Source: Veillonellales bacterium
GTDB taxonomy: Bacteria > Bacillota > Negativicutes > JAAYSF01
Direction of reading: 5' to 3'
Length of the DNA stretch: 64,000 nucleotides
Assembly: GCA_039680175.1 (NCBI GenBank)
Contig: JBDKTO010000011.1
Location: forward strand, 33,947 to 97,946
Made by a program: the position numbers and the translations under genes. This document shows positions 43,680 to 53,474 of this stretch, piece by piece. The notes under the pieces are model-generated. The model searched no databases. It was not told where the DNA came from and saw only the letters and a list, made by a program, of their open reading frames with translations. Numbering within the stretch: the first letter of the stretch is position 1; each line of letters begins with the position of its first letter.

Positions 43680-44178
43680 GGCAATCTTACGATTGCGGAT
43701 TATTTGCCTTTCTGATTTATATCATCAATCTGCCGGCTCCCATTCGAAAAATCAGCGAAGCAAATACCCGGATAAAACTGGGCGTAGTTGCCTGGCAGCG
43801 GATTAGTTCCCTGGAGAAGCAGCCCCACACCGTACCGGATGGCAATAGCGAGTTAGTCACGGCCGTGGGAAAGGTGGAGTTCAAAAATGTTTCTTTTCAC
43901 TATCAGCCAAACATAACTATTCTAAAAAATATTAGTATTACCGCAATTCCTGGCGATGTATGGGCGATTGTGGGCCCAAGCGGCGCGGGAAAATCTTCCT
44001 TTGCCATCGCTTGTCCATATTGAGCAACTCGGATAAGGTGATCTATTTATCTAAAGGAGAGATTAAGGAAGTCGGTACCCATGACCAGTTGGTAAAATAT
44101 GGCGGCATGTATGCGAAAGCAGTTCAATCAGGCGGTAATTTGTTACAATATCATAACAAATGTCCCGGCGGTAATTAA
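43680..44178 (+). pseudogene. ABC exporter pseudogene (MsbA-type, truncated and frameshifted)
   Basis: The remains start within the last part of a transmembrane domain (LTIADYLPF in one frame, then LIYIINLPAPIRKISEANTRIKLGVVAWQRISSL in the next). They continue with the nucleotide-binding domain through Walker A (GPSGAGKSS). The sequence then jumps directly to the H-loop region (HRLSILSNSDKVIYLSKGEIKEVGTHDQLV) in another frame. The Q-loop, signature and Walker B are deleted. At least two frameshifts and one internal deletion make it non-functional. Confidence 0.85.
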
Positions 44179-44556
44179 AATACCGCCGATAATGACCTTT
44201 GCCGTGACAGTTTCTTTTAAAATAACAAAGGCAAGCACCATGGTAATAACCACACTGAATTTATCCACCGGAACAACCTTTGAGGCCTCCCCTATTTGCA
44301 ATGCCTTAAAATAACACAACCAGGAAAGCCCTGTAGCTATACCGGATAATAGTAGAAAGGTCCAGCTCTTAGTACTCATATCAGCAACTTCATTTTGTGT
44401 TCCTGTAATAAAGACCATCCCCCAAGCCATCACTAATACGACAATTGTACGAATGGCGGTAGCCAAATTCGAATTAACTCCTTCTATGCCGATCTTAGCC
44501 AAAATTGAGGTTGCAGCGGCAAAAACTGCAGACAATAGTGCAAATACAACCCACAT
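44143..44556 (-). CDS. EamA/DMT-family half-size transporter
   Basis: This 137-residue protein with about five hydrophobic helices contains one EamA unit (FALLSAVFAAATSILAKIGIEGVNSNLATAIRTIVVLVMAW, and GEASKVVPVDKFSVVITMVLAFVILKETVTAKVIIGGILITAG). Single-unit members are thought to dimerise. The substrate is unknown. The ATG at 44556 has GGGGAGGAA upstream. The 3' end overlaps the tail of the ABC pseudogene on the other strand, consistent with decay of that gene. Confidence 0.85.
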   Translation of the reverse strand: MWVVFALLSAVFAAATSILAKIGIEGVNSNLATAIRTIVVLVMAWGMVFITGTQNEVADMSTKSWTFLLLSGIATGLSWLCYFKALQIGEASKVVPVDKFSVVITMVLAFVILKETVTAKVIIGGILITAGTFVMIL

Positions 44557-44703
44557 ATTCTTTCCTCCCCACAAATTCTTGTTTCAAGCCAACGCAGGTA
44601 CTTTACCGGCACATAATAGCAGTATTTGCTTAAAATAGTTATTGGGTACAAAAATAAGGCAGTACGAAAGCTCACGGAGCCTTGTATTGCCTATCTTTTT
44701 AAT

Positions 44704-44779
44704 TGGTGGAGACGAGGGGGATCGAACCCCTGACCTCCTGCATGCGAAGCAGGCGCGCTCCCAGCTGCGCTACGCCCCC
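44704..44779 (-). tRNA. tRNA-Ala (anticodon CGC)
   Basis: This 76-base cloverleaf has an encoded CCA end (44704-44706), acceptor GGGGGCG / CGTCTCC with the G3-U70 pair that identifies alanine tRNA, anticodon stem CCTGC/GCAGG with loop TTCGCAT, and a T arm AGGGG-TTCGATC-CCCCT. CGC reads GCG codons. Confidence 0.95.
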
Positions 44780-44861
44780 ACGTAAAGGATATGAAGTTAT
44801 GTGACTCACATAAGATAGTATACCGCGAAAAGAGTAACCTTTCAAGGATATTTTTTATTCA

Positions 44862-46238
44862 TTATTTCTTTAGCTTATAATTGGCAATATCCACCGCCTG
44901 AAATTTAACCCGTTCGTACGCTTTGGGCCGAGGCTGCGGCGCAGTGGCGTCGAAGCCGATTTTAGCCGTTAACCCGTTTTTTGTTACAGGGTTCAGCTCA
45001 TGGCCAAACGCCTTGTTCACCAGCACAATATCGGTCTCGGGATTGAAGCGGGTGCACATTGCCCATTCCACATCATCGGCAGCATAAATATCCACATCAT
45101 CGTCCACCACAATGACCTGTTTTAATGGAGGAAAGGCGGCAAACGCAGCTAGAATCGCATTGCGCTGCGTACCTTCGTATACTTTTTTGATTTGGACAAC
45201 GGCATGGTAAAACCCGCAGCCGCCATGACTGAGATGAACCCCCGTAATGCCGGGGACTTGCCTGGATACCAAATTAAACACATTGGCTTCCCCCATCAGT
45301 CCTACCGAATTGAATACCTCCTTACCCGGTAAAAGAGTCTGGAAAATGGGCGACCGGCGATGGCTAATTGATTTGACATTGACAACCCAGCGTTGATCCT
45401 GATTGGCGTAATAACCGGCAACTTCCGCGAAAGGTCCTTCATTCTCCCGTTCGTGGGGAAGAATTTCGGCCTCAATAATAAACTGAGCATTGGCGACGCC
45501 TTCCACCTCGACAGTACGGGATTTAACTAATTCGACGGGACGGTCGAGCAAAGCGCTGGCAATTCCCAGTTCGTCCGTCTCAATCGGCGCTGCCGCCCCC
45601 GGTACAACGGATGCGATATACACCGACGGATCGATGCCGTTTGAAATCGTAATTTCCAGGGGCTTGCCCCGGCGTTCCGCCCGTTCGTAGTAATCCCGCA
45701 AATGACGGCCTACATCCATCAGCATCGTCATCCGTCTCGGTCCTGTAACCATCATCCGGTGAATCGACAGATTCCGTACACCGGTGTCCGGATCTTTGGC
45801 AATGACTACGCTGCAGTCAAAATAATGCCCGCCGTCGCCGAGGGCATGCAGCGGAACCGGCAGACAGCTTAAATCCGGTACAGCCATTACTATTTCCGTT
45901 GCCGGACTCTGTTCCAAGACAACGGGAGCAACCGGGTCTTTCTGCCAGGACGCCACCGCTTCCGCAAAGAGGAAAGACAGCTTCTCTGCCGGGCAGCCAA
46001 ATATTTTTGCCAACGAATTGCGGTTCCAGTATAAGCCGGCAAGCACAGGGTATTCGTAGCCGTCGACCTTGTTAAACAGCACACTTTCCTTTCCCTCAAA
46101 CTTACGCGCCACCCCGGCAAGTTCATGATCAGCGCTGACTGCTGTTTCTACTGTCACCAAGCTGCCAGACTGCTGTAAAAATTGAATGCACGCCTGCAAA
46201 TCAAACCCTTCCTGTTGAATCGCTGGAATTTGAGTCAT
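44862..46238 (-). CDS. UbiD-family decarboxylase
   Basis: This 458-residue member of the UbiD family (prenylated-FMN (de)carboxylases) has motifs VRNLSIHRMMVTGPRRMTML, ITISNGIDPSVYIASVVPGA, EIVLEGxI-like (EAEILPHERENEGPFAEVAGYY), SHGGCGFYHAVVQI and the C-terminal DDDVDIYAADDVEWAMCTRFNPETDIVL. The substrate cannot be told (aromatic or unsaturated acids are usual). No ubiX-like prenyltransferase is in the window. It begins 34 bases after addA on the same strand, so it may be read through from the repair operon. GGGGGAAG precedes the ATG. Confidence 0.88.
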   Translation of the reverse strand: MTQIPAIQQEGFDLQACIQFLQQSGSLVTVETAVSADHELAGVARKFEGKESVLFNKVDGYEYPVLAGLYWNRNSLAKIFGCPAEKLSFLFAEAVASWQKDPVAPVVLEQSPATEIVMAVPDLSCLPVPLHALGDGGHYFDCSVVIAKDPDTGVRNLSIHRMMVTGPRRMTMLMDVGRHLRDYYERAERRGKPLEITISNGIDPSVYIASVVPGAAAPIETDELGIASALLDRPVELVKSRTVEVEGVANAQFIIEAEILPHERENEGPFAEVAGYYANQDQRWVVNVKSISHRRSPIFQTLLPGKEVFNSVGLMGEANVFNLVSRQVPGITGVHLSHGGCGFYHAVVQIKKVYEGTQRNAILAAFAAFPPLKQVIVVDDDVDIYAADDVEWAMCTRFNPETDIVLVNKAFGHELNPVTKNGLTAKIGFDATAPQPRPKAYERVKFQAVDIANYKLKK

Positions 46239-46272
46239 GTAAGCTTCCCCCTTATAAAGTAAATAAATTCTG

Positions 46273-49200
46273 TCATTCCACCCGGATCGTCTCCCGGGTG
46301 CTAAAAGCATAAAGGAATTTTTCCTTCACGGTTTTATGGAAAATTCGTTGCACGGCTTCGGCGTATAAGTTCAGCTGCAGGGCGTAGCGGTCGGCCAATT
46401 CGGCGCTGTCTGCCGCCCGGTCGGTTTTATAGTCCAGAAGGATGACATCATCACCTTCATCAAACAGTACGTCAATAACCCCTTGAATAAAAATACCTTC
46501 TTTGCCGGCAGGCAAATCTTCATAATAGCGCTCTGCCGGCAGCATAAGGCTGAAGGGCAGTTCACGCCGCACGCGGGGCGAAGCGCACAGCCGCTGTCCC
46601 AAAGAACCGGCAAAAAATCCGGCAACGCCATTGGCGTCAATGGCAGCAGCCTGCTCGGGCAACAGCAGTTCCCGCTTCACCATATCCGCCACCTGATTCT
46701 TAACCCCCGCTGCCGTCAAATCGCCTTGCAGGGAAAGCTGCTGCATAACGCTGTGCATGACAGTACCGTATTCGGCTCCGGTCAATTTGCCGGTCGTTTG
46801 CAGAAACCGGGGACGGGTCACAATCAGCTTCGTCCGAATCAATGGCTGGCCGTCAGCTTCTTTCAGGTCATCAAACCGGCGTTTCATCTCGGTCACCGAC
46901 ACTTTTGCCGGTTTTCCCACCGCCGCCTGGAAAGGATACTGCCATCCCAGCCGTTCTTCCACCCAGTCGGTGCCTTCACCCTCCTCCACCGGCTGCAAAT
47001 GCTCCACAGCGTTCAGCAGCGGCAGATCGGCAGCCGGCTCTTCGGTTTTCTCGCTCAGATCGCCGCTAGAAAGAATATTGACCTCCCAGGCAGCCGGATG
47101 ATCGGCCATTTCCCCTGCTGGCTCCAAGTTGCACTCCCCGTAGTCGCGCAGCTTTTGCCCTGACGGATGACGGGCGATTGCCGGACAAAGCCAGTCCAGA
47201 TAAGACTTGGCGCCGGCAATGAGAGAATCCGGCAATGAGGTCGTCTGCCGATCGGCAAACTGGCACCACTCCGCCGCCCGCTTGGCCAGTCTGTCCACCG
47301 ACCCGATAAGAATCAATTTTTCCCGTGCCCTGGTAAGAGCCACATAAAGGATGCGCAGTTCCTCGGCTTTTGTCTCCATCGTCAGCTTATGAGCGATACC
47401 CTGCCGGGCCAGGGTGGGATACCGGTAACGAAGTTCCGGATCGGTCACATAAGGACCTACCCCCAGCGTCTTATGGCACAGCACCAACGCCCTGCTGTCC
47501 TGAAGGTTGAATTGTTTTCCCAGATCGGCAAGAAACACCACCGGAAATTCCAGCCCCTTGCTTTTATGAATGCTCATGATCCTCACTACGTCTTCGCTTT
47601 CCCCCAAGGCTCTGGCCACAGCAAGGTCGGAGCCCTTGTCCTGCAGCTGATCAATAAACCGCAGGAACCGGAACAGTCCGCGGAAATTTGTGGTCTCGTA
47701 TTGCCGGGCCCGGTCGTAAAGGGCGCGAAGGTTGGCCTGGCGCAGCGTTCCCCCCGGCATACCGCCTGCGTAATCGTAATAGCCGGTATCCCGGTAAATC
47801 TGCCAGATTAGTTCCGGCACACCTTTGCGGCGGGACAAGCTCCGCCAGCGATTCAATTGTTCAACAAATTCTCTCACCTGACACCTCAGAGATTTGTCTG
47901 TTTCCTGCCCGCCGTCAAACTCCTCCGCCTGCCGGACAAAAGCAGCCAGGGCACCCCATAAGTCGGCGTCCGGCTTTGCCAGACGAAGCTCTGCCATCTG
48001 ACCGGCTTTCAACCCCACTACCGGTGAGCGCAATACTCCGGCCAGCTGAATGTCCTGGCGGGGGTTGTCAATCACACTTAACAGGGACAGCATGACCTGT
48101 ACTTCAATTTCTTTAAAATAGCCGGCATCCGCCTCAGCGTAGGCCGGTATTCCCGCCTGACGCAGTACGTTCAGCAATACCCCGGCTTTGCCTTTCACCG
48201 ACCGCAGCAGCACGACCATATCCCGCCAGGTCAGTTTCCGGTATTTTTTGCTGCTTTTATCATAGACCTGATAGCCGGCGATCATCAGCTCACCGATGCG
48301 TTTGACCAGGAAACGGGCTTCCCATTCAAAGCCGCTGAGTTCCTCTTCCTCGACGGCTTCGCTCTCATCCCCGGTTTCTTTTTCTTCATCTTCCCTTATT
48401 TCTGCCGGCTGGCTGTCCTCCCGGTCGATGAGACAAAGTTCCACCGGTCCAGTCAAAGTCAACCCTTCACTGGACGGATAATCCGGACCGGGGTTTAATT
48501 GTTCCGCCTCGCCATAATCCAGTTCCGCCACCCGGGCCGACATAAGCTGGTCAAAGAGAAAATTCACGGCATGGAGCACACCGGCCCGGCTGCGAAAATT
48601 TTGAGTCAAATCGATACGCCGGGAAGGTGCATCACCATTCGTAGGATAGCAGCGGTATTTTTCCATAAATAACTCCGGTTCGGCCAGCCGGAACCGGTAA
48701 ATGCTCTGCTTCACATCCCCCACCAGAAACAGATTGGGGACATCCGGCCTAGCGACCAGACGGAGAATGGTTTCTTGTACACCATTCGTATCCTGATATT
48801 CATCCACCATAATTTCAGCGTACTTCTGCCGCAGAGCTGTCGCAACAGCGGAAGGCTTCAGTTCACCGGGGCCGGCTTCCGGCTGTAGCAAAGCCTGAAG
48901 ACAAAAATGTTCCAAGTCGTTAAAATCAAGCAATCCTTTGGCCCGTTTTGCTTTAGCAAATTCCACGCCAAAATCGACGGTCAGCCGGGACAGGGTATCG
49001 ACCAGCGGTGCCACAGTCACCATATCTGCCAGCAGTTCTTCCGGCGGCCGGTCAAAATACAGAGTTTGACACTCCTTCACCTTATCCTTGACCTTCTTGC
49101 GGCTGTTTTGAAAATATTTTTTTACAGTTTCATCTAACCCTTTGACGGAGACAATTTTAGCAAATTCAGCCCTCGTCAGCGCCCCGGCCAAGGCAACCCA

Positions 49201-49998
49201 GGACTGACCGGCAGCATCAATCAGTTCATCCAGTACGCCTTTATCCGCCGTAAAGGTGGTGATATATTCGGCCGGCATGCCCGGCTCCGCCGCTTTCCGG
49301 CTCAAAGCGTCCAGCTGCTGCCGGCAGCGATCCAGTTCTAAAACAATCTTCTCCCGGATCAGCCCCGACCAGGGCGTAGCGTCAATATCCGTATCCGCCG
49401 GTAAAGCAAAAGCCTGCTTCAAGTGTCCCAGCCAATGATCCGGCCAGGGGTGGCTGCGGGAAAAATTGTACAGTCCCAAAACCAGAGCATACAGCGGTTC
49501 ATCGCTTTTTTCATTGCCGTAATGATCAGCGAACCGGAGAAACGCAGCATCGCCGTCGCCGTAACGCTGCTCAAACAAATCTTCCAAAACATCGCCTTTC
49601 AGCAGCTTGATCTCCGCATCACCGGCTACCCGGAACTGAGGATCCAAGTTCAGCAAATGGAAGTTCTGTCTGACGATAGTCTGACAAAAGGAGTGAATAG
49701 TGGAAATCGAAGCTGAGTTCAGCAGCACCAGCTGCCGCTCCAGATGGCGGGAACGGGGCTGCTGCCGCAAAGCGTCATTCAATGCGGCTCCGATCCGGGA
49801 CCGCATCTCGGCTGCCGCCGCATTGGTAAACGTCACCACCAGCATTTTATCCACATCCACCGGCTCTAGCGGATCGGTAATGCGGCGGATCATCCGCTCC
49901 ACCAGTACCGACGTCTTGCCGGAACCGGCAGCGGCGGCTACCAGCAAGTTCTGCTGCCGGGCCTCAATGGCCGCAAGCTGCTGTTCAGACCAGCTCAT
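46273..49998 (-). CDS. addA: ATP-dependent helicase/nuclease subunit A
   Basis: This 1241-residue UvrD-like helicase has Walker A AAAGSGKTSVLVERM near residue 20, motif II VDEYQDTNGVQE, motif III GDVKQSIYRFR and motif VI VALTRARE. It ends in a RecB-type nuclease domain (VIDVLFDEGDDVILLDYKTD). With AddB it processes double-strand breaks for recombination, the Firmicute counterpart of RecBCD. Length is typical. Its start overlaps addB by 14 bases. Confidence 0.96.
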   Translation of the reverse strand: MSWSEQQLAAIEARQQNLLVAAAAGSGKTSVLVERMIRRITDPLEPVDVDKMLVVTFTNAAAAEMRSRIGAALNDALRQQPRSRHLERQLVLLNSASISTIHSFCQTIVRQNFHLLNLDPQFRVAGDAEIKLLKGDVLEDLFEQRYGDGDAAFLRFADHYGNEKSDEPLYALVLGLYNFSRSHPWPDHWLGHLKQAFALPADTDIDATPWSGLIREKIVLELDRCRQQLDALSRKAAEPGMPAEYITTFTADKGVLDELIDAAGQSWVALAGALTRAEFAKIVSVKGLDETVKKYFQNSRKKVKDKVKECQTLYFDRPPEELLADMVTVAPLVDTLSRLTVDFGVEFAKAKRAKGLLDFNDLEHFCLQALLQPEAGPGELKPSAVATALRQKYAEIMVDEYQDTNGVQETILRLVARPDVPNLFLVGDVKQSIYRFRLAEPELFMEKYRCYPTNGDAPSRRIDLTQNFRSRAGVLHAVNFLFDQLMSARVAELDYGEAEQLNPGPDYPSSEGLTLTGPVELCLIDREDSQPAEIREDEEKETGDESEAVEEEELSGFEWEARFLVKRIGELMIAGYQVYDKSSKKYRKLTWRDMVVLLRSVKGKAGVLLNVLRQAGIPAYAEADAGYFKEIEVQVMLSLLSVIDNPRQDIQLAGVLRSPVVGLKAGQMAELRLAKPDADLWGALAAFVRQAEEFDGGQETDKSLRCQVREFVEQLNRWRSLSRRKGVPELIWQIYRDTGYYDYAGGMPGGTLRQANLRALYDRARQYETTNFRGLFRFLRFIDQLQDKGSDLAVARALGESEDVVRIMSIHKSKGLEFPVVFLADLGKQFNLQDSRALVLCHKTLGVGPYVTDPELRYRYPTLARQGIAHKLTMETKAEELRILYVALTRAREKLILIGSVDRLAKRAAEWCQFADRQTTSLPDSLIAGAKSYLDWLCPAIARHPSGQKLRDYGECNLEPAGEMADHPAAWEVNILSSGDLSEKTEEPAADLPLLNAVEHLQPVEEGEGTDWVEERLGWQYPFQAAVGKPAKVSVTEMKRRFDDLKEADGQPLIRTKLIVTRPRFLQTTGKLTGAEYGTVMHSVMQQLSLQGDLTAAGVKNQVADMVKRELLLPEQAAAIDANGVAGFFAGSLGQRLCASPRVRRELPFSLMLPAERYYEDLPAGKEGIFIQGVIDVLFDEGDDVILLDYKTDRAADSAELADRYALQLNLYAEAVQRIFHKTVKEKFLYAFSTRETIRVE

Positions 49999-52900
49999 CT
50001 TTTTCTCCCCCTTTCGCCGCTAACTGCTGCATGATGTCTTCGTCGGCCGGCTGCGCCAGCTTCCGGTAATCGTTTTCCGGCAGCTGCCGGTCGAACTGGC
50101 AAACCGGACTATACCGGCAATAACTGCAGGCGTTTTTTCCGGCCAGCAGGTAGGGGCTGATGGCAATATCCCCGGACAGTATTTTTTCCGCCGTTCCCAC
50201 CAGCATGTCCTCCACATGGGCCAGCAGCAGTCTGAATTCTGCCGGCGTTTTCAGGTAAGACAGACAGTTGCTGTAGAAGGTATTGTCTCTTGTTAAAGCG
50301 ACCTTCAGAAAATCCGACCACTTTTCCATCGTGCTGTCCAGCAGGCGGACAACCTCCGGGTCAGCCAGCAGCCAGCCCGGCATTTTCAGCATCCCGTTTA
50401 TTTTCTTGGTAATCTGTTCCGGACTCAGCCGGACGGAACCGGACAAATTGGGGTTTTTCAAGAAATAGTAAAGAACTCCTCCCGGCAAGCACTTCTCCCC
50501 GCCGAACAACTCTTCCGCATTTTTCGCCACCAGGAGATAGGTAAGAAGCTGCAGACGAAGGCCGTGAAATACCTCCGTCAGTTTCAGCCAGGCTCCGCCG
50601 GATTTATAGTCGATGACCAGGATATATTTTCGTCCGTCCTTTTCAGCCTCATCCAGCCGGTCAATCTGCCCGGAAATTTCCAGCGTCGTCCCGTTTTTCA
50701 GCCGGTACACCAGCGGCGGCAGGGAATCTTTTCCCCGGCCGAAGACTCTTTCCAGCGCCACCGGTTTAAAGCGGCTCACCCGGTCGAATTCCACCAGCCG
50801 GTGCACCGACCGTTCCACGGTACGCTCCAGCCGGCCCACCAAATGTTTATGCTGCTCCGAGCTGAGCAAAATTTCATTTTGCAGTTTGGGAGCCAGTTCA
50901 TTAACAATCTCACGGCAGATTTCCCGATATTCCGTATCGCCCACACTGCCCCAGCTTCTGCCCGCCGCCTGCATTTTGTCGCCAAAGGACTTTAACGCGG
51001 CATGGAAAAACCGGCCCAGCTCAGGTGCCTGCAAGCGGAATACCGCCCGCTCTTTCAGGCTGAGTCCGTACTGGGCGAAATGTTTGAAGGGACAGGCGCG
51101 AAAGCTTTCAAATCGCGTCACACTTCCCATCAACCTGCCATAGCGGGGATAAAGACAAGCTGACAATTCTCCCGGCAAATTCTTCTCCTGATTGGAATGA
51201 AACAATCCGGCCAGGGAGCGCCTCAGGGTTGGGGTCAACGCTGGCCGCTGCCGCGTCCAGTTGTATACATCCCGCCACAGCGGGCTGATTTTCTCATGGT
51301 TTTTATACTGCCGCAAACTAACGGCCAAAGCTGATAATCCCGGCCGGGTCCGGGCCAGATATTCCTTTTCCCGGCCGGGCCGGGGCTCCAGCGGCAGAGA
51401 TTTCACATTCACGCCGGCTAATTCCTTCAACCGCTTGATGATTAGTGATGGACTCAGCCCTTTTCCCTCTTCATCAGCCAGGGGATAACTAACCCAGAGA
51501 TACTCGCCGGCCCGGGTCAGTGCCGTATACACCAGAAACCGCTCGGCAAAAGTATCCGCCGTGGCGCCGGGGGCCAGTTCCAGCCCGGCCTGAGCCAGCC
51601 GGGTCCGCTCCGCATCGGTCAGAATGCCTTCCCCCCGGCCCCGCATGGGCAGCACTCCGTCATTGACACCAGGCACATATACCGCCCGAAGATTGGCCAC
51701 ACTGGTCTGGGCCAAAGGGGAGACCGTTACATAATCAAGACCGGGGGGAATGAGACTTAGCTTCAGTCCCTCCAGACCGTCATTCACAAGATCAGCGTAA
51801 ACAGCGAGATCCATTTGTTCATCACCGCAGGTTTCCACCAGCTGCTCCAGCAATTGAATAACGCTGTCCCACATCTGCCGATGCTCTCCCGCCTGCTCCA
51901 GATCACCCGCCGCTTCCGCCTTATCCGCCCATTGGGCCAGTTTTTCCGGCACCTCCAGTTCCAGCAGCAGCTGATAAAGGGCTGTCGTCACTGCCCGAAC
52001 ATCAGCCGCCTGCTTAACTTGTGCGGCAAAATCCGCCAAAGGTCTGACTGCCTTCCGGCGAATCCCATTGATCCGGTCCAGCTGCTCCTGCCTGTCGTCA
52101 TTAATTTCCGCATCCTCGTCAAGGGACAACCGGCGGACAAAATTCCAGGGTTCCTCGCTGATCCAGCGGGACCCCCGGATGCCGAATTCCAGCACATAGT
52201 TCTCCAATTCATCGATTTCATCCCGGCAAAGAGGAAATAAATCCGTTTTCAGGCAGCGAAACACCGCATCATAACGCCACCGCCCGGTCAAAACTTCCAA
52301 AGACGACCGCAGCAGTTCGGCCAGAGGATGGTGAACCGGCTGGCGCTGACGGTCATTGAAAAAGGGAATCTCATAATCAGTCAGCACCGTTTCCACGATG
52401 TCAACGTAGCTCTCCCCGTCCCGCAGCAAAATAGCGATATCCCGCCAGCGGCATCCTTCCTCCCGGCACAGGCGAATGATATCCCGGGCAATGCCTTCCA
52501 CCTCTACCCGGCGATTGGCCGCTTCCACCAAAGCGAGTCCCCGGGATTCACCGCTAAACAACAAGGTCGGATAGGTGAAAAAGCGCTGCTCCAGGTGAGC
52601 CAGCAGCGGACGTAAAACAAATCGTTCACAGCCGGTTAATTGCTGTTCTTCCACCGAAATATTCAGGCTGCGGGCCAGATCCAGCAATTTGCGCCGGGTT
52701 TCCCACTGTCGGTGGAGCAGCGCCGTTTCACTGCTGTGCTCAGGCGACTGTGCATCAGTCAGACACAACGTAACGGTTACACCGGCGGCGCAGCCCAGTA
52801 TCTGAGCCAGCACAGCTGTTTCCTGGGGATTGAACCAGGTAAATCCGTCTACCCAGACCTCGGCCCCCGGAATGAGATCCGACCGGGCCACTTTGTCGGC

Positions 52901-53452
52901 CAGCAGGCTCAGATAGTCTTCCGGATCGGTATACCGATCCTGCAAAAATTCGGCAAAATCCTGATACAACAGGGAAAGATCCTGGAGTTTGTCGGCCAGA
53001 GGCGACTCTCCGGCCTGTTCCCGGAATTGTTCCAGCTGCTGCGGCGACACAGCATAGGTTTTGAATTCCTGAATCATGCCGGCTAACGTTTCGGCAAAAG
53101 TCCGCTGATTGGCCGCCCGCTGAAACACCTTCAGTTTCTTTTGCTCTTTCATCAGCAAGCGGCTGAGCACCAGCTTTTTCCCCAGTTCGGTGATATGAGG
53201 CCGGACTGCGCCGCCTGCTTCCAGCAGTACCCGGTGGGCGAGACGGCGGAACCCGAAGACATAAGCTCTGGCAAAGCCGCCGAGGCCGGGAGTTGCCGCC
53301 AGTTCCCGCTCTACCTGAAAAGTAGCATGTTCCGGCAAAAGCAAAATCAGCGGTCGTCCCGCCGGCGACTGCCGCAGCCGCTTGCGTATATCTTCCAGAC
53401 AGCAGCGGGTCTTGCCGGAACCCGCCCGTCCCAAAATCAATTTCAAACCCAT
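49985..53452 (-). CDS. addB: ATP-dependent helicase/deoxyribonuclease subunit B
   Basis: This 1155-residue AddB has an N-terminal P-loop (LGRAGSGKT, residues 7-15), degenerate helicase-like domains and a C-terminal nuclease with VIDYKSGG. Four cysteines for the stabilising Fe-S cluster are present: FRACPFKHFAQYGL and the C-terminal CSYCRYSPVCQFD. It holds the second nuclease and Chi-recognition part of the AddAB complex. It lies 22 bases after sbcC and overlaps addA. Confidence 0.96.
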   Translation of the reverse strand: MGLKLILGRAGSGKTRCCLEDIRKRLRQSPAGRPLILLLPEHATFQVERELAATPGLGGFARAYVFGFRRLAHRVLLEAGGAVRPHITELGKKLVLSRLLMKEQKKLKVFQRAANQRTFAETLAGMIQEFKTYAVSPQQLEQFREQAGESPLADKLQDLSLLYQDFAEFLQDRYTDPEDYLSLLADKVARSDLIPGAEVWVDGFTWFNPQETAVLAQILGCAAGVTVTLCLTDAQSPEHSSETALLHRQWETRRKLLDLARSLNISVEEQQLTGCERFVLRPLLAHLEQRFFTYPTLLFSGESRGLALVEAANRRVEVEGIARDIIRLCREEGCRWRDIAILLRDGESYVDIVETVLTDYEIPFFNDRQRQPVHHPLAELLRSSLEVLTGRWRYDAVFRCLKTDLFPLCRDEIDELENYVLEFGIRGSRWISEEPWNFVRRLSLDEDAEINDDRQEQLDRINGIRRKAVRPLADFAAQVKQAADVRAVTTALYQLLLELEVPEKLAQWADKAEAAGDLEQAGEHRQMWDSVIQLLEQLVETCGDEQMDLAVYADLVNDGLEGLKLSLIPPGLDYVTVSPLAQTSVANLRAVYVPGVNDGVLPMRGRGEGILTDAERTRLAQAGLELAPGATADTFAERFLVYTALTRAGEYLWVSYPLADEEGKGLSPSLIIKRLKELAGVNVKSLPLEPRPGREKEYLARTRPGLSALAVSLRQYKNHEKISPLWRDVYNWTRQRPALTPTLRRSLAGLFHSNQEKNLPGELSACLYPRYGRLMGSVTRFESFRACPFKHFAQYGLSLKERAVFRLQAPELGRFFHAALKSFGDKMQAAGRSWGSVGDTEYREICREIVNELAPKLQNEILLSSEQHKHLVGRLERTVERSVHRLVEFDRVSRFKPVALERVFGRGKDSLPPLVYRLKNGTTLEISGQIDRLDEAEKDGRKYILVIDYKSGGAWLKLTEVFHGLRLQLLTYLLVAKNAEELFGGEKCLPGGVLYYFLKNPNLSGSVRLSPEQITKKINGMLKMPGWLLADPEVVRLLDSTMEKWSDFLKVALTRDNTFYSNCLSYLKTPAEFRLLLAHVEDMLVGTAEKILSGDIAISPYLLAGKNACSYCRYSPVCQFDRQLPENDYRKLAQPADEDIMQQLAAKGGEKDELV

Positions 53453-53474
53453 TCCCTTCTGCCGCCTCCTCTGT

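Noticed and set aside
46483..47163. Long plus-strand frames inside addA, addB and sbcC
   Set aside because: They are antisense shadows of GC-rich coding sequence, rich in Arg, Pro and His, without ribosome sites or domains.
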